A DNA stretch of 64,000 nt from Modicisalibacter tunisiensis (GCF_020148005.1 NZ_JAGXFD010000001.1:2979322-3043321); one strand, 5' to 3'. Positions 17,116 through 28,184 are shown, counted from the first letter of the stretch. A program made the numbers and translations. Notes: a model not told the origin generated them from the letters alone.

Positions 17116-17688
17116 TCATGCCGGCACGCCGCCGAGCACCTCACGACCGGCGGTAACGGCCGCCGCCACATCGGCGCCCTGCCCGTAACGGGCGTCCAGC
17201 GCCACCCGAAAGCTCGCCGCGCGCCGCGGCAGTCCCTGCGCCTCGTAGCGTGCCGCGCGTGCCTCGACCCGCTCCCGGAAGGCCTCGCGGTCCACCACCA
17301 CGTCACCGAGGTTGTCGACGCTGACGTGAAAGCGACGACGGCAGGCCCGGGTAAACAGCAGCTCGAGCGCCTGGGGCGCCACCTCCACGGTTTCGAAGGC
17401 CGCCTGCTGGCGGGCGTCGCGGCCGTCGGGCAGGTACCAGTAACCGTAGTCCTCCAGGCGACGGCGACGCTCGCCAGCGATGCACCAGTGGCTGATCTCG
17501 TGGAGGGCGCTGGCAAAGAAGCCCCGGGCGAAGATCACCCGATGCCAGGCGCACTCGGCATCGGCGGGCAGGTAGAGGGGCTCGTCGCCGCCACGGATCA
17601 GCCGGGTCCGGCAGGTATCGGCGAACAGACCATCGAACAGGGCGATGAGGTCCGCGACGCCATGGGGATGCAGGGGTTGGTCGCTCAT
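17116..17688 (-). CDS. epmC: Elongation factor P hydroxylase
   Basis: The protein has 190 residues. EpmC hydroxylates the beta-lysylated lysine of EF-P. The N-terminal half matches E. coli EpmC (YfcM): TRLI-x-GGDEPLYLPADAE, ARGFFASALHEISHWCIAG with the HExxH-like metal site, then DYGYWYLPDGRDARQQAAFE. The EF-P gene and epmA/epmB are not in the window. The gene is monocistronic by spacing. Confidence 0.93.
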   Translation of the reverse strand: MSDQPLHPHGVADLIALFDGLFADTCRTRLIRGGDEPLYLPADAECAWHRVIFARGFFASALHEISHWCIAGERRRRLEDYGYWYLPDGRDARQQAAFETVEVAPQALELLFTRACRRRFHVSVDNLGDVVVDREAFRERVEARAARYEAQGLPRRAASFRVALDARYGQGADVAAAVTAGREVLGGVPA

Positions 17689-17806
17689 GGCGGCGCATTA
17701 TACGGCGCCCCGCGCGGTGCGAAAATGCGCATCGCACAGGCAGACATCCCGGCGCCGGTTGCCTAGACTGGCGGCTCTTTCCTTTCCGCTAAGAGACAGG
17801 CTCGAC

Positions 17807-19249
17807 ATGGCGTATCCGGCCCGGCATGAACGCTGGCAATCCACGTTTCAGGAGTCCCGCGCCCTGCTGCGGCTGGCACTGCCGATCTGTGGTGCCCAGC
17901 TGGCCCAGTCGGGCATGAGCGTCGCCGACGTGATCATGGCCGGCCGGGCCAGCGCGCGCGACCTGGCGGCGGTGTCGGTGGGCTCCAGCCTGTGGCTGCC
18001 GCTGATGCTGTTCATGACCGGCGCGTTGATGGGCCTGACCCCGATCGTCGCCCAGCTGGTGGGCGCCGGCCGCATACCGGCGGTTCGCGCTCCCGTGCAT
18101 CAGGCCCTGTGGCTGGCGCTGGTATTCGGCGTGCTGGCCGGCCTGGCACTGGTGTTCGGCGTCGCGCCGGTGTTCACGCTGCTCGGGGTTCCCGACGGGG
18201 TCGCGGCGCTGTCCGCCGACTACCTGCGCATGGTCGCCATCGGCATGCCCGGCGTGGCGCTCTATCAGGCCCTGCGTGCCTTTGCCGACGGCATGAACCA
18301 CACCCGCCCGACCCTCTGGATCAGCCTGGTGGGGCTGGCCGTCAACATCCCCAGCAACTATGTGCTGATCTACGGCGGCGCCGGCATCGAGGCCGTGCTG
18401 GGCGGCGCCACGCCCGCTCGCCTGGCCGGGCTGCCCGCCCTCGGCGCCCGGGGGTGCGGCGTGGCCACGGCCATCGCCATGTGGACGATGTGCCTGACCA
18501 TGCTCGTCTGCACGCGCCGCAGCCGGGTGCTCGCCCCGGTACGCCTGTGGCAGACCCTGTGCCTGCCGGCGCGCCGCCCGCTGGCCGAGCTGCTCCGGGT
18601 CGGCCTGCCGATCGGCGTGGCGATCTTCGTCGAGGTCACGCTGTTCACCCTGATCGCGCTGCTGGTCGCCCGGCTCGGCGAGGTCACGGTGGCCGCGCAC
18701 CAGGTCGCGCTCAACTACACCTCGATCCTGTTCATGCTGCCGTTGTCGCTGGCCATGGCGCTGACGGTGCGCGTCGGCAATACCCTGGGACGCGGCGCGC
18801 CCGAGCGCGCCCGCTTCGTCGCCCTCGTCGGCCTGGGCGTCGGCGTCCTCGCAGCGCTGGTCAACGACCTGCTGATGTGGCTGACCGCCGGTCCGGTGGT
18901 CGCGCTCTACAGCCCGAATCCCGAGGTGCAGTCGCTGGCCCTGACGCTGATCGGCCTGGCGCTGCTCTATCAGGTGTCGGACTGCCTGCAGGTGACGCTG
19001 GCCGGGGCGCTGCGCGGCTACAAGGACACCCGCATCATCATGGCCATCACCCTCGTCGCCTACTGGCTGGTGGGGCTGGGCGGCGGCTGGCTGCTGGCCA
19101 CCGGGGCCTGGCCGGGGCTCGTGCCGCTGGGCGTGCGGGGCTACTGGCTGGGCCTGATCGCCGGACTCAGCGTCGCCGCCGTGCTGCTGGGCTGGCGCCT
19201 GCACGTCATCAGCCGCGCGCCGCGTCGAGCCGAAGCCCATGGGCACTGA
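17807..19249 (+). CDS. norM: MATE-family multidrug/Na+ antiporter, NorM type
   Basis: This 480-residue inner-membrane protein has about 12 transmembrane helices in two halves. The MATE features are LPICGAQLAQSGMSVADVIMAGR in helix 1, GLTPIVAQLVGAG, and LRVGLPIGVAIFVEVTLFTLIALLV at the start of the second half. NorM exports cationic drugs in exchange for Na+ or H+. The start at MAYPARHE is used because the upstream open frame crosses the epmC promoter. It overlaps the downstream lipoprotein gene by 11 bp. Confidence 0.9.
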   Translation: MAYPARHERWQSTFQESRALLRLALPICGAQLAQSGMSVADVIMAGRASARDLAAVSVGSSLWLPLMLFMTGALMGLTPIVAQLVGAGRIPAVRAPVHQALWLALVFGVLAGLALVFGVAPVFTLLGVPDGVAALSADYLRMVAIGMPGVALYQALRAFADGMNHTRPTLWISLVGLAVNIPSNYVLIYGGAGIEAVLGGATPARLAGLPALGARGCGVATAIAMWTMCLTMLVCTRRSRVLAPVRLWQTLCLPARRPLAELLRVGLPIGVAIFVEVTLFTLIALLVARLGEVTVAAHQVALNYTSILFMLPLSLAMALTVRVGNTLGRGAPERARFVALVGLGVGVLAALVNDLLMWLTAGPVVALYSPNPEVQSLALTLIGLALLYQVSDCLQVTLAGALRGYKDTRIIMAITLVAYWLVGLGGGWLLATGAWPGLVPLGVRGYWLGLIAGLSVAAVLLGWRLHVISRAPRRAEAHGH

Positions 19250-20309
19250 TCGTCGCCGGGCCTGGCGCCGGCCGGGCCGCGTGCTGCTCGGCCTGGCCCT
19301 CCTGAGCCTGAGCGGCTGCGGCGACCCGGCCGCCGATCAGCGCCTGGCCGCCTGGCAGGCCGGACTCGCGCAGGCGCTGGACGTTGCGCCGCCGGCGACA
19401 CCCTCGCCGCCCAATATCGGCGCCTTTCCCGAGCGCGACGCGCGCCTGTTTCCCGTCGCGGAGACGCGCGAGGGCCTGCTGGACGTCTATGCCCTGCGCC
19501 GCTGCGACATCGTCAAGCTGGTCGCCCGACGCAACAGCCAGCTGGGCAAGGTGGCGCCCGCCAGCCAGCGCTGGCTCTACGAGCTGACCCTCTGGCGACG
19601 CCTGCAGGCCTGCTGGAACGGCCCGGCCGCGCAGGCACTCGCCGCCGAGGACCGCCAGCGGCTCGGCCACCTGCTCGAACGCAAGACCCGCCAACTGCCG
19701 CGCGTGAGCTGGAACGCCCTGTTCGATGCCGAGGAATGGGTCGGCACCTTCTCGCGCGCCAGCTCGCCGCTGCCGCCCGACGCCGACCCGGGGCGCGCCC
19801 TGGCCGCACTGGCTTACCTGCGCCGAATGGTGGTGCACCAGTTCGATCCCCGCTGGACGCCCACCTCGGCCGATCTCGAGGGGCATCTCAAGGCCCTGCG
19901 GCAGGCGCCCTTCACCGCCGAGGTCCTGCGCGCCCTGCTGCTGGCCACGCAACGTCTCGAGGATCTGGACCGGCAGTTGGCAGGGGCCGCCTGCTCCCCG
20001 GACAATGCCGCCGCCCTGAACGCGGCGCTGGCCTCACCGGCGGTCCGGCGCGGGCACGCCTATCTGGCCCGGCTGGCCGAACAGGGCAGGCGCTGGCTGA
20101 CGGCGGTGAATGCCCTGCTCGATGCCTATCCGCTGGCCCGACCGGCCGTCACCCGCTATCGCCGACGCTGGCTGTCGCTCGACGCCCCCGCCGCTCCCTG
20201 GCCGCGGTTTCGCGTTGCCCTCGCCCGTCACGCGGCGCGGATCGCCAGCCTGCGCCGGGACTGCGCCACGCCGGGCGCTTCCGGCGCGTCGACGGCCGAC
20301 GGGGCTTAA
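19239..20309 (+). CDS. DUF3080 family lipoprotein
   Basis: The protein has 356 residues. A basic N-terminus (RRRAWRRPGR) and hydrophobic helix end in the lipobox LSGC, giving lipidated Cys27 and predicting periplasmic or outer-membrane anchoring. The DUF3080 core includes LDVYALRRCDIVKLVARRNSQLGKVAPASQRWLYEL near residues 80-115. The rest is helical and Arg/Leu-rich. The function is unknown. It is coupled by overlap to norM, with no strong ribosome binding site of its own. Confidence 0.85.
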   Translation: MGTDRRRAWRRPGRVLLGLALLSLSGCGDPAADQRLAAWQAGLAQALDVAPPATPSPPNIGAFPERDARLFPVAETREGLLDVYALRRCDIVKLVARRNSQLGKVAPASQRWLYELTLWRRLQACWNGPAAQALAAEDRQRLGHLLERKTRQLPRVSWNALFDAEEWVGTFSRASSPLPPDADPGRALAALAYLRRMVVHQFDPRWTPTSADLEGHLKALRQAPFTAEVLRALLLATQRLEDLDRQLAGAACSPDNAAALNAALASPAVRRGHAYLARLAEQGRRWLTAVNALLDAYPLARPAVTRYRRRWLSLDAPAAPWPRFRVALARHAARIASLRRDCATPGASGASTADGA

Positions 20310-20380
20310 CTTTCGACGTCGGGCTGTGCTAATAGTGAAGCGTGGCCCAGGCCGACACATTGCCGCTGAGGAGGGTAGCC

Positions 20381-21076
20381 ATGGGTATCCCGACGTCCCC
20401 CCGTTCCGCCCAGGTCATCGACCTGGACACCGCCCGTCATCGGCTGAGGGCCAGACGCCGCCTGATCCGCCTGGCGCCGGAGCTGGATGGCCTGGAAATG
20501 GTCTATCATCTGGCCTCGGACCCGGACACCCTGTACGGGATGCCGATTCTTGCCTGGGGGCTGCGCGAGGATGGCGAAGTGGTGGGCATGGTGCCCTGGA
20601 TGGAGGCCCTGACTCCCTGCCACGAACTCGACGATCCCGAGCACGGCCATTTCGTCGGCTATCGCGATCCGGAAACCGAGGACGTCTTCCTCTCCGCACC
20701 CGAGCACAAGGTGCTCGAACTCGAGCATGCCGCCGCCTACTTCGATTACGAGGACAGCGCGGAAACCACCCTGCTCCAGCAGCTGCCCGAAACGCTGGGC
20801 ACACACGCGCTGTGCCTCGACGACAGCCAGGCGAGCTGGCAGCTCAAGCTGGTGTTCGGCTGGCGGCTCTACAGCAACGGCGAAGTCGAGGCGCTGCTGG
20901 TCGACGAGAGCCGCGTGGAATCCACCCCGGTGGTCGCCGGCGATGCCTGCCTGTACGCCGGCCACAGCCGCCACGCGGTGGTGTACTTCTTCCAGCGGTC
21001 GATCGCCAATCGCATTCGCCAGGAGGACCCGGACACGCTCGAGGCGCTGGCCTGCATGGTCGGCCAGGAGGGCTAG
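20381..21076 (+). CDS. Hypothetical protein
   Basis: This 231-residue protein is not recognised. The start MGIPTSPRS is supported by GAGGAGG 8 nt upstream. It is acidic and soluble, with no signal peptide or membrane helix. An N-terminal RHRLRARRRLIRLAP patch precedes a domain with PILAWGLREDGEVVGMVPWME, an acidic middle (YFDYEDSAE) and SWQLKLVFGWRLYSNGEVEALLVDE. It is convergent with tusA. A clade-restricted cytosolic protein is likely. Confidence 0.7.
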   Translation: MGIPTSPRSAQVIDLDTARHRLRARRRLIRLAPELDGLEMVYHLASDPDTLYGMPILAWGLREDGEVVGMVPWMEALTPCHELDDPEHGHFVGYRDPETEDVFLSAPEHKVLELEHAAAYFDYEDSAETTLLQQLPETLGTHALCLDDSQASWQLKLVFGWRLYSNGEVEALLVDESRVESTPVVAGDACLYAGHSRHAVVYFFQRSIANRIRQEDPDTLEALACMVGQEG

Positions 21077-21087
21077 TCAGGCCGCCC

Positions 21088-21330
21088 TCACCCTCCCAGG
21101 CGAATGAAGTAGAGGTAGGTCTCGCCGCCGGTCTCCTGGGTCACCAGCTCGTGCCCCAGGAAATTGCAGAACTTGGGGATGTCGCGGGTGGTCGCCGGGT
21201 CGGTGGCGACCACCTTGAGGATCTCACCGGGCTGCATGTCACGCACCTTGTTGTGCATCAGCATGACCGGCTCGGGGCAATAGAGCCCGCGGGTATCGAG
21301 CTCGGCATCGAAATCGGGTGTTGCGTCCAT
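21088..21330 (-). CDS. tusA: TusA sulfurtransferase
   Basis: This 80-residue sulfur carrier relays persulfide sulfur for mnm5s2U tRNA thiolation. The signature is [15 protein letters not shown] with the active Cys, then [18 protein letters not shown]. Two adjacent ATGs follow GGAGGA; the second (21330) has the better spacing (about 5 nt), so it is chosen. It lies just downstream of rlmM on the same strand, making a small tRNA/rRNA modification unit. Confidence 0.93.
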   Translation of the reverse strand: MDATPDFDAELDTRGLYCPEPVMLMHNKVRDMQPGEILKVVATDPATTRDIPKFCNFLGHELVTQETGGETYLYFIRLGG

Positions 21331-21367
21331 CATTCCTCCATAGCGAACGACCGGGAACCTCGGCGGA

Positions 21368-22450
21368 TCAGTCCAGCCTGACATGCACCGTGACTTCCTC
21401 GCGGTCATGATAGAGCTGCTTGCAGGCGATCTCGGCCCGCACGCCGGCCCGTTCCAGCGACGCGGCCAGGCGCGACAGGCAGCGCTTCACCTCGGCCCAG
21501 CGTTGCTTCATCGGCAGCTTGAGATTGAACACCGCCTCGTGGCACCAGCGCCGGATCAGCCAGCGCTCCACCATGTCGATCACCCGCATGGGCTTGTCGA
21601 CGATATCACAGACCAGCCAATCGAGCCGGTACGGCGGCTCCCAGGTGAAGCCGTCCTCGCGGAGATGCTCGACCAGGCCGGTCGCCATCAGGTCGCGATC
21701 CATCGGCCCGTTGTCGATGGCATAGGTATGCATGCCGCGTCGCACCAGCTGATAGGTCCAGCCGCCCGGGGCCGCGCCCAGGTCGGCCGCCTGCATGCCC
21801 TCGTGCAGACGCGCCGGCCATTCATCGCGCGGCACGAAGACGTGCCAGGCCTCCTCGAGCTTGAGGGTCGAGCGGCTGGGCGCCTCCCGCGGAAAGCGCA
21901 GCCGCCGGATGCCGCCGGGCTGCTCGCTGCGGTTACCGGGAAAGCTCATCGCCAGCTGGACGCGGTCGCCGGCGCTCCAGAACAGGTGCAGGCGCCGCCC
22001 CTGGGCCTTGCGCCGCAGCGCACCGCGCTTGCGCAATGCGCCCTCGAGCGGGCGCTGCAGCGCCTTGGTCAGCGCGGCCAGCGCCTTGGCCTCGTTGCTG
22101 TCGGGGGTTTCCTGCCACAGCGACTCGAAGCTCCACCCGCTGGCCATCACCTGCTCGATGATCGGCGTCAGGCGATCCTCCCGCGACAGCGCCTCGAGCA
22201 CCGGCAGTGCCACCAGCGACTGGCGCGCGAAGACCAGCGCCTCCAGCGGCAGCTGGCGATGCAGGGCATTGGCCGGCTGCTCGTCGAGCATCACGAAACG
22301 CACGTGTGCGTCGCCCGCCTCGGCGACGGGATAGCCCGCCCAGCCCAGGGCGGCGGCCTTGTCCTGAAGCTCGGCGCTCAGGTCCCGCTCGAAACCGGCC
22401 CGGCAGTAGAAGAGCAGCTCGCGCGGCACGAGTTGCGCGGATTGTGTCAT
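21368..22450 (-). CDS. rlmM: 23S rRNA (cytidine-2498-2'-O)-methyltransferase
   Basis: This 360-residue enzyme 2'-O-methylates C2498 of 23S rRNA using SAM. An N-terminal THUMP-like/ferredoxin-like region (about 1-160) precedes a Rossmann methyltransferase with the SAM loop [19 protein letters not shown] near residue 220, then [12 protein letters not shown] and [11 protein letters not shown] holding catalytic K/D residues. The C-terminus is [14 protein letters not shown]. It is divergent from trmJ. Confidence 0.95.
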   Translation of the reverse strand: MTQSAQLVPRELLFYCRAGFERDLSAELQDKAAALGWAGYPVAEAGDAHVRFVMLDEQPANALHRQLPLEALVFARQSLVALPVLEALSREDRLTPIIEQVMASGWSFESLWQETPDSNEAKALAALTKALQRPLEGALRKRGALRRKAQGRRLHLFWSAGDRVQLAMSFPGNRSEQPGGIRRLRFPREAPSRSTLKLEEAWHVFVPRDEWPARLHEGMQAADLGAAPGGWTYQLVRRGMHTYAIDNGPMDRDLMATGLVEHLREDGFTWEPPYRLDWLVCDIVDKPMRVIDMVERWLIRRWCHEAVFNLKLPMKQRWAEVKRCLSRLAASLERAGVRAEIACKQLYHDREEVTVHVRLD

Positions 22451-22570
22451 GTCACCTCCCCTGAAAGGCCCAGCAGTCTAGCGAGCCGCCCGAGCACCGA
22501 CAAGCCGCCCCTCGTGCCGCCGCAGCGGCTGGCGTACACTGACGGCTTTTGCGCCACGAAACCCGTTTCC

Positions 22571-23302
22571 ATGCTCGACAATATCCGCATCGTTCTCGTC
22601 CAGACCTTCCATCCCGGCAACATCGGCCAGGCGGCCCGCGCCATGAAGACCATGGGCCTGACCCGGCTGACGCTGGTCAACCCGCGCGCCTTCCCCGACG
22701 ACGAAGCGACCCGTCTGGCCGCCGGGGCCGACGATGTGGTGGCCTCGGCGCGGGTCGTCGACAGCCTGGAAGCGGCGGTCAGCGACTGCGTTCAGGTCAT
22801 CGGCGCCAGCGCCCGACTGCGCAGCCTGCCGCTGCCCCATTACGACGAACCCGACGCCATGGCCGGCGAGGTCATCGAGCACGCCTCGCAAGGGCCGGTC
22901 GCACTGGTCTTCGGGCGCGAACGCTTCGGGCTGACCAACGACGAGATTCGCCACTGCACGCATCAGGTCAGCATTCCCGCCAATCCCGACTACGGCGTCC
23001 TGAACCTGTCCCAGGCCGTGCAGGTGCTGGCCTACGACGTCTATCGCGCCTGGCGGCGGCAGCAGGGCCGCACGGCACCGCAACCCGGCCGCGGCCCCCT
23101 GCCCGACCAGGCCCAGCTGCAGCACTTCCACGCCCATCTCGAGCGGGTCATGGGCGCCAGCGGCTTTCTCAACCAGCCCCATGCCCGCACCAGCGAGCAC
23201 CTGCATGCCCTGTTCGCCCGGGCCCAGCCCAGCCGCAAGGAGCTCTCGCTGCTGCGCGGCCTATTGAGCGCCCTGGAGTCGCACCTGCCCGAGTCCCGCT
23301 GA
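22571..23302 (+). CDS. trmJ: tRNA (cytidine/uridine-32-2'-O)-methyltransferase
   Basis: This 243-residue SPOUT methyltransferase starts at MLDNIRIVLVQTFHPGNIGQAARAMKTMGL. The knot is formed by VALVFGRERFGLTNDEI and IPANPDYGVLNLSQAVQVL. The C-terminal extension (about 165-243) is typical of TrmJ. It methylates the 2'-OH of position 32 in tRNA anticodon loops. The start codon has no strong ribosome binding site. It is convergent with rpsA. Confidence 0.94.
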   Translation: MLDNIRIVLVQTFHPGNIGQAARAMKTMGLTRLTLVNPRAFPDDEATRLAAGADDVVASARVVDSLEAAVSDCVQVIGASARLRSLPLPHYDEPDAMAGEVIEHASQGPVALVFGRERFGLTNDEIRHCTHQVSIPANPDYGVLNLSQAVQVLAYDVYRAWRRQQGRTAPQPGRGPLPDQAQLQHFHAHLERVMGASGFLNQPHARTSEHLHALFARAQPSRKELSLLRGLLSALESHLPESR

Positions 23303-23335
23303 GCGACGGCCGAGACACAAGCGTCCCACAAACAA

Positions 23336-23361
23336 AAACCGCGGCCCGTGGGCCGCGGTTT
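23336..23361 (-). terminator. Strong intrinsic terminator of rpsA (bidirectional with trmJ)
   Basis: A 12-bp perfect stem, AAACCGCGGCCC (23336-23347) and GGGCCGCGGTTT (23350-23361), has a 2-nt gap. Read on the minus strand it is followed by TTTGTTTGTGGG, a U-rich tail, so it mainly ends the rpsA transcript. Confidence 0.85.
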
Positions 23362-23391
23362 CGATCACTGCGCCGGGATGGCGCCAGGCGC

Positions 23392-25068
23392 TCAGTCCTG
23401 ACCCATCTGCTGCTTGATCAGGTCGCCGATGGTGGTCGGGCCACCGGTCTCGACTTCCTGCTCGCGCAGACGGCTCATGTTGCGACGGGTATCCGCCTGG
23501 TCCTTGGCCTTGACCGACAGGTTGATCGCGCGGTTCTTGCGATCGACACCGACGATCCGGGCCTCGACGCTGTCGCCTTCGTTGAGCACGTTGCGTGCAT
23601 CCTCGACGCGATCGGCGCTGATCTCGGAGGCCTTGAGGATGCCGATGACGTCGGTCGCCAGCTCCACGTGGGCTTCCTTGGCATCGACCTCGACGACGCG
23701 ACCGGTGACGATCGAGCCCTTGTCGTTGACGGCCAGGAACTCGGAGACCGGGTCGGTCTCGAGCTGCTTGATGCCCAGCGAGATGCGCTCACGCTCCGGA
23801 TCGATGGAGAGGATGACGGCTTCCGCCTCGTCGCCCTTCTTGAACTGGCGCACCGCTTCCTCGCCGGTCTCGGACCAGGAGATGTCGGACAGGTGGACCA
23901 GACCGTCGATGCCGCCTTCCAGACCGATGAAGATACCGAAGTCGGTGATCGACTTGATGGTGCCGGAAACGCGGTCGCCCTTGTTGTAGCGCGCGTTGAA
24001 GTCTTCCCACGGGTTGGTGGTGCACTGCTTGATGCCCAGGGAGATACGACGACGCTCCTCGTCGATGTCCAGCACCATGACCTGAACTTCGTCGCCGACC
24101 TGAACGACCTTGGACGGGTGGATGTTCTTGTTGGTCCAGTCCATCTCGGAGACGTGGACCAGACCCTCGACACCCTCTTCCAGCTCGGCGAAGCAGCCGT
24201 AGTCGGTGAGGTTGGTGACGCGGGCGTTGACCTTGGTGCCTTCCGGGTAACGATCCTTGATGTTGACCCAGGGATCCTCGCCCAGCTGCTTGAGGCCCAG
24301 CGAGACACGGTTGCGCTCGCGGTCGAACTTCAGCACCTTGACGTTGATCTCGTCGCCCACGGCCACGATCTCGGACGGATGCTTGATGCGCTTCCACGCC
24401 ATGTCGGTGATGTGCAGCAGGCCATCGACGCCGCCCAGGTCGACGAACGCACCGTAGTCGGTGAGGTTCTTGACGATACCCTGGATCTGCTGGCCTTCCT
24501 GCAGGGTGGCCAGCAGGGCTTCACGCTCGGCGCTGTTCTCGGCTTCGAGAACGGCACGGCGGGAAACGACCACGTTGTTGCGCTTCGGGTCGAGCTTGAT
24601 GACCTTGAAGTCGAGTTCCTTGTTCTCCAGGTGCGTGGTGTCGCGCACCGGACGGACGTCGACCAGCGAGCCCGGCAGGAAGGCACGGATGGAGGACACG
24701 TCGACCGTGAAACCGCCCTTGACCTTGCCGTTGATCACGCCCTTGACGATCTCGTCCTTCTCGAAGGCCGCTTCCAGCTCTTTCCACGCTTCGGCACGCT
24801 TGGCCTTCTCGCGGGACAGGCGGGTTTCGCCGAAACCGTCCTCGACGGCTTCCAGGGCGACCTTGACTTCGTCGCCGACGCCGATGGTCAGCTCGCCGTT
24901 CTCGTCGCGGAACTGGGCGGCGGGGATCTGTCCTTCGGATTTCAGACCGGCGTTGACGGTGATCCAGTCACCCTCGATGTCCACCACGGTCGCCATGACG
25001 ATGGCACCGGGTTCCATGTTGATGTCCTGAAGTGACTGTTCGAACAGTTCAGCAAAGCTTTCGCTCAT
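23392..25068 (-). CDS. rpsA: 30S ribosomal protein S1
   Basis: The protein has 558 residues, against 557 in E. coli. It contains six S1 OB-fold repeats (about 21-87, 105-171, 192-260, 277-347, 364-434, 451-520), seen as recurring G-x-V-x-x-I-T-D-F/Y-G-x-F and GLVH-x-S-D/E-M/I segments. It binds mRNA and helps it onto the small subunit. [13 protein letters not shown] at 25068 is the usual S1 N-terminus, with TAGGA before it. It is downstream of cmk with a 195-bp gap, so it probably has its own promoter as well. The ihfB gene often found next is absent here. Confidence 0.97.
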   Translation of the reverse strand: MSESFAELFEQSLQDINMEPGAIVMATVVDIEGDWITVNAGLKSEGQIPAAQFRDENGELTIGVGDEVKVALEAVEDGFGETRLSREKAKRAEAWKELEAAFEKDEIVKGVINGKVKGGFTVDVSSIRAFLPGSLVDVRPVRDTTHLENKELDFKVIKLDPKRNNVVVSRRAVLEAENSAEREALLATLQEGQQIQGIVKNLTDYGAFVDLGGVDGLLHITDMAWKRIKHPSEIVAVGDEINVKVLKFDRERNRVSLGLKQLGEDPWVNIKDRYPEGTKVNARVTNLTDYGCFAELEEGVEGLVHVSEMDWTNKNIHPSKVVQVGDEVQVMVLDIDEERRRISLGIKQCTTNPWEDFNARYNKGDRVSGTIKSITDFGIFIGLEGGIDGLVHLSDISWSETGEEAVRQFKKGDEAEAVILSIDPERERISLGIKQLETDPVSEFLAVNDKGSIVTGRVVEVDAKEAHVELATDVIGILKASEISADRVEDARNVLNEGDSVEARIVGVDRKNRAINLSVKAKDQADTRRNMSRLREQEVETGGPTTIGDLIKQQMGQD

Positions 25069-25263
25069 GAGCATCCTACGTGATCAACGTTGATGGCGGT
25101 TTTCGCCCTCTCCGCACCACCAGCGAGTGCGGGCCTTCTCTACATATCCCCGGGGACGTTGGCGCTGGTTCGACCTGGTCCGGCTCTCGGCATCACACTC
25201 AGGTTGCCGGGCCACGTCATCACGTCTGGCCGGGGGCGCCGGAAGCGTTATCGCATCGGGATG

Positions 25264-25962
25264 TCAAAGCTGGGACACCAGGCCCCGGTCTTCAATCAGC
25301 CGCAGAATGTGATCCACCACGTCCGGTATCGTCAGCTCGGTGGTGTCCAGTTCGACAGCGTCGTGCGCCGGTTTCAGTGGAGCCACACTGCGCTGCATGT
25401 CGCGCGCATCCCGAGCCTGAATCTCTTCCAAAAGACTCGATAGACTAGCATCCACTCCCGCGTCCTGCAACTGACGGTAGCGCCGTCGCGCCCGTTCCTC
25501 GGCGGAGGCGGTGAGGAAGATCTTGAGCGGCGCCTCGGGGAACACCACCGTTCCCATGTCGCGCCCGTCGGCCACCAGCCCCGGGGCCTGGCGGAACTCG
25601 CGCTGGCGCGCCAGCAGCGCCTCGCGCACCGCGGGTACCGCCGCCACGCGCGAGGCATTCTCGCCCATGGTCTCGGTGCGGATCGCCCGGGTGACGTCCT
25701 CGCCTTCGAGCAGCACCCGGGCCTCGCCCGCCTCGGCGAGAAAGGCCACGTCCAGGGTGCCCGCCAGCCGCGCCAGGGCGTCGGCATCATCAAGCGCCGC
25801 CCCGTGCTTGAGCGCGGCCTGCGCGGTCAGCCGGTAAAGCGCGCCGGAATCCAGCAGGTGCCAGCCCAGGCGCTCGGCGACCAGGCGGCTCACCGTGCCC
25901 TTGCCGGCCCCGCCGGGCCCGTCGATGGCCAGCACCGCCACAGGAGACCCACCTGCCGTCAT
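25264..25962 (-). CDS. cmk: Cytidylate kinase
   Basis: The protein has 232 residues. It phosphorylates CMP and dCMP with ATP. It shows the P-loop [38 protein letters not shown], and the lid segment [11 protein letters not shown]. It overlaps the upstream tyrA-aroA gene by 4 bp, consistent with coupled expression in the aroA-cmk-rpsA arrangement. Confidence 0.96.
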   Translation of the reverse strand: MTAGGSPVAVLAIDGPGGAGKGTVSRLVAERLGWHLLDSGALYRLTAQAALKHGAALDDADALARLAGTLDVAFLAEAGEARVLLEGEDVTRAIRTETMGENASRVAAVPAVREALLARQREFRQAPGLVADGRDMGTVVFPEAPLKIFLTASAEERARRRYRQLQDAGVDASLSSLLEEIQARDARDMQRSVAPLKPAHDAVELDTTELTIPDVVDHILRLIEDRGLVSQL

Positions 25963-28184
25963 GACGCCTCCTCGTCGAGCGTCAGGCCGACCCGGCGCGC
26001 CAGGTCGACGAACCCGGGAAAGGAGGTCGCGACGTTCTTGCAGTCGTCGATGACGATCGGTTCCCGGGCCCGCAGCGCGGCAATGGCGAAGGCCATGGCG
26101 ATGCGGTGGTCGCCGAGACTGTCGATGCGCCCGCCGCCGTAATTGGGTGTCTCGCTACCGTGGCCGACGATATCGATGCCGTCCTCGTGCAGGGTGTTCT
26201 CGACCCCCAGCACGGAAAGACCATCGGCCATGGCCGCCAGCCGGTCGGACTCCTTGACCCGCAGCTCGGCGGCGCCGCGCAGCCGGGTCACGCCCTCGGC
26301 GTTGGCGGCAGCGATGAACAGCGCCGGGAACTCGTCGATGGCCAGCGGCACCTGGTCCTCGGGAATCGTGATGCCCTTGAGCGGGGTGTAGCGTACACGC
26401 AGGTCGGCCACCGGCTCTCCGCCCACCTCGTGCGGGTTGTCGAGGCGGATATCCGCGCCCATCGCCTGGAGGATGTTGATCACGCCGATCCGCGTCGGGT
26501 TGATGCCGACATGCTCGAGCGTCAGGTCGGCGCCCGGGGTGATCGCCGCCGCCACTAGGAAGAAGGCCGCCGAGGAGATGTCGGCCGGCACATCGATCGG
26601 TGCCGCCGTCAGCCGGCCGCCGCCCTCGAGCCAGGCCAGGTCGCCGTCGCGATGCACCGGGTAGCCGAACCCGCTGAGCATGCGTTCGGTATGGTCACGG
26701 GCCGGCGCCGGCTCGCGCACCCGCGTGGTGCCCTCGGCATAGAGCCCGGCCAGCAGCAGGCACGACTTCACCTGGGCGCTGGCCATCGGCATGGCGTAGT
26801 CGATGCCCTTCAGGCGCTGCCCGCCGCGGATCGTCAGCGGTGGCCGGCCGCCCTCGGCGGTCTCGATCACCGCGCCCATCTCGCGCAGCGGATCGGCGAC
26901 CCGGCCCATCGGGCGCTTGGTCAGCGACTCGTCGCCGGTCAGCTCGGTATCGAAGGCCTGCCCGGCGAGCAACCCGGCGAACAGCCGCATGGCGGTGCCG
27001 GCATTGCCCACGTAGAGCGGCCCGGCGGGCGCCTTCAAGCCATGCAGGCCGACCCCGTGAATGGTCACCCGGCCCTGATGCGGCCCCTCGATGGCCACGC
27101 CCATCTCGCGGAAGGCCTGCAGGGTGGCCAGGCTGTCCTCGCCTTCCAGAAAGCCCGAAACCTCGGTAACCCCGTCAGCGAGCGCACCCAGCATGATCGA
27201 GCGGTGCGAGATCGACTTGTCGCCGGGCACCCGGATCGTGCCACGAACGCCGCCGCCGGGACTGACCCGGTAACGGATATTGCGTTGTTCCATCGCCTGA
27301 TATCTCGTCTTGTTCAATAGCGTGTCGAAATAGTGTCGGGCATGGCTGGCCCGGTCCAGCGTCGCCAGCATGGCGTCGTCGTCGCCCGTGACGATCGCCC
27401 GGCGCAGGCGGGCCACGCCCGCCTCGAAGTCGTCCAGTGCGGCGATCATCGCGTCCTTGTTGGCGGTGAAGATGTCCCGCCACATCACCGGGTCGCTGCC
27501 GGCGATACGCGTGAAGTCGCGAAAGCCGCCCGCCGCGTAGCGGAAGATCTCGAGGCGCTCGTCCTGGCGCGCCAGGGTGTCGACCAGCGAGAAAGCCAGC
27601 AGATGCGGCAGATGACTGGTGCGCGCCAGCACCTGGTCATGGCGCTCGATGGCCATGTCCACCACCTCCGCGCCGCAGGCCTGCCACATGGCCCGCACCT
27701 GCGCCAGGGCCGCGGGATCGCTGTCCAGCCCGGGCGTCAGGATCACCTTGTGGTGGCGGTAGAGATCGGGATTGGCGGCCGCCACGCCGCTCTTCTCGGA
27801 CCCGGCGATCGGATGCCCCGGAATGAAGCGCGGCGGCAACGAACCGAAGACCCGCTCGGCGGCGGCGCGGATGGCCAGCTTGGTGCTGCCCACGTCAGTA
27901 ATCACCTGAGCGTCGAGCAGCGGCGCCAGGCGTGCCAGCACCGACTCCATCGCCAGCACCGGCACGGCCAGCACGATGAGCTGGCTGTCGGCGACCCAGT
28001 CCGCCACCTCGGTACCGCCGGCATCGATCACCCCGAGCGCCAGCCCGCGAGCGATCTCTTCCGGATCACGGTCGCAGGCCACGACACGACCGGCAAAGCT
28101 GCCGGCCTTGAGCGCCGCGGCCAGCGAGCCGCCGATCATCCCCAGCCCGACGATGAGTACCCGGGGCGCCTGCGCGTCCGTCAT
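25959..28184 (-). CDS. aroA: Fused prephenate/arogenate dehydrogenase and EPSP synthase
   Basis: The protein has 741 residues with two domains. Residues 1-295 are TyrA: NAD-binding [14 protein letters not shown], then [12 protein letters not shown] and the helical dimerisation region. From about 305 it is Aro[33 protein letters not shown], then [18 protein letters not shown] and [13 protein letters not shown]. It therefore supplies both the shikimate step to EPSP and the tyrosine branch. The fusion is known in Pseudomonas and relatives. The stop codon of pheA abuts its ATG directly, so translation is probably coupled. Confidence 0.95.
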   Translation of the reverse strand: MTDAQAPRVLIVGLGMIGGSLAAALKAGSFAGRVVACDRDPEEIARGLALGVIDAGGTEVADWVADSQLIVLAVPVLAMESVLARLAPLLDAQVITDVGSTKLAIRAAAERVFGSLPPRFIPGHPIAGSEKSGVAAANPDLYRHHKVILTPGLDSDPAALAQVRAMWQACGAEVVDMAIERHDQVLARTSHLPHLLAFSLVDTLARQDERLEIFRYAAGGFRDFTRIAGSDPVMWRDIFTANKDAMIAALDDFEAGVARLRRAIVTGDDDAMLATLDRASHARHYFDTLLNKTRYQAMEQRNIRYRVSPGGGVRGTIRVPGDKSISHRSIMLGALADGVTEVSGFLEGEDSLATLQAFREMGVAIEGPHQGRVTIHGVGLHGLKAPAGPLYVGNAGTAMRLFAGLLAGQAFDTELTGDESLTKRPMGRVADPLREMGAVIETAEGGRPPLTIRGGQRLKGIDYAMPMASAQVKSCLLLAGLYAEGTTRVREPAPARDHTERMLSGFGYPVHRDGDLAWLEGGGRLTAAPIDVPADISSAAFFLVAAAITPGADLTLEHVGINPTRIGVINILQAMGADIRLDNPHEVGGEPVADLRVRYTPLKGITIPEDQVPLAIDEFPALFIAAANAEGVTRLRGAAELRVKESDRLAAMADGLSVLGVENTLHEDGIDIVGHGSETPNYGGGRIDSLGDHRIAMAFAIAALRAREPIVIDDCKNVATSFPGFVDLARRVGLTLDEEAS

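Noticed and set aside
22571-23302. Large plus-strand frame starting at 21383 as the true trmJ start
   Set aside because: The extra 396 codons lie opposite rlmM and have shadow composition; TrmJ homologues begin at MLDNIRIVL.
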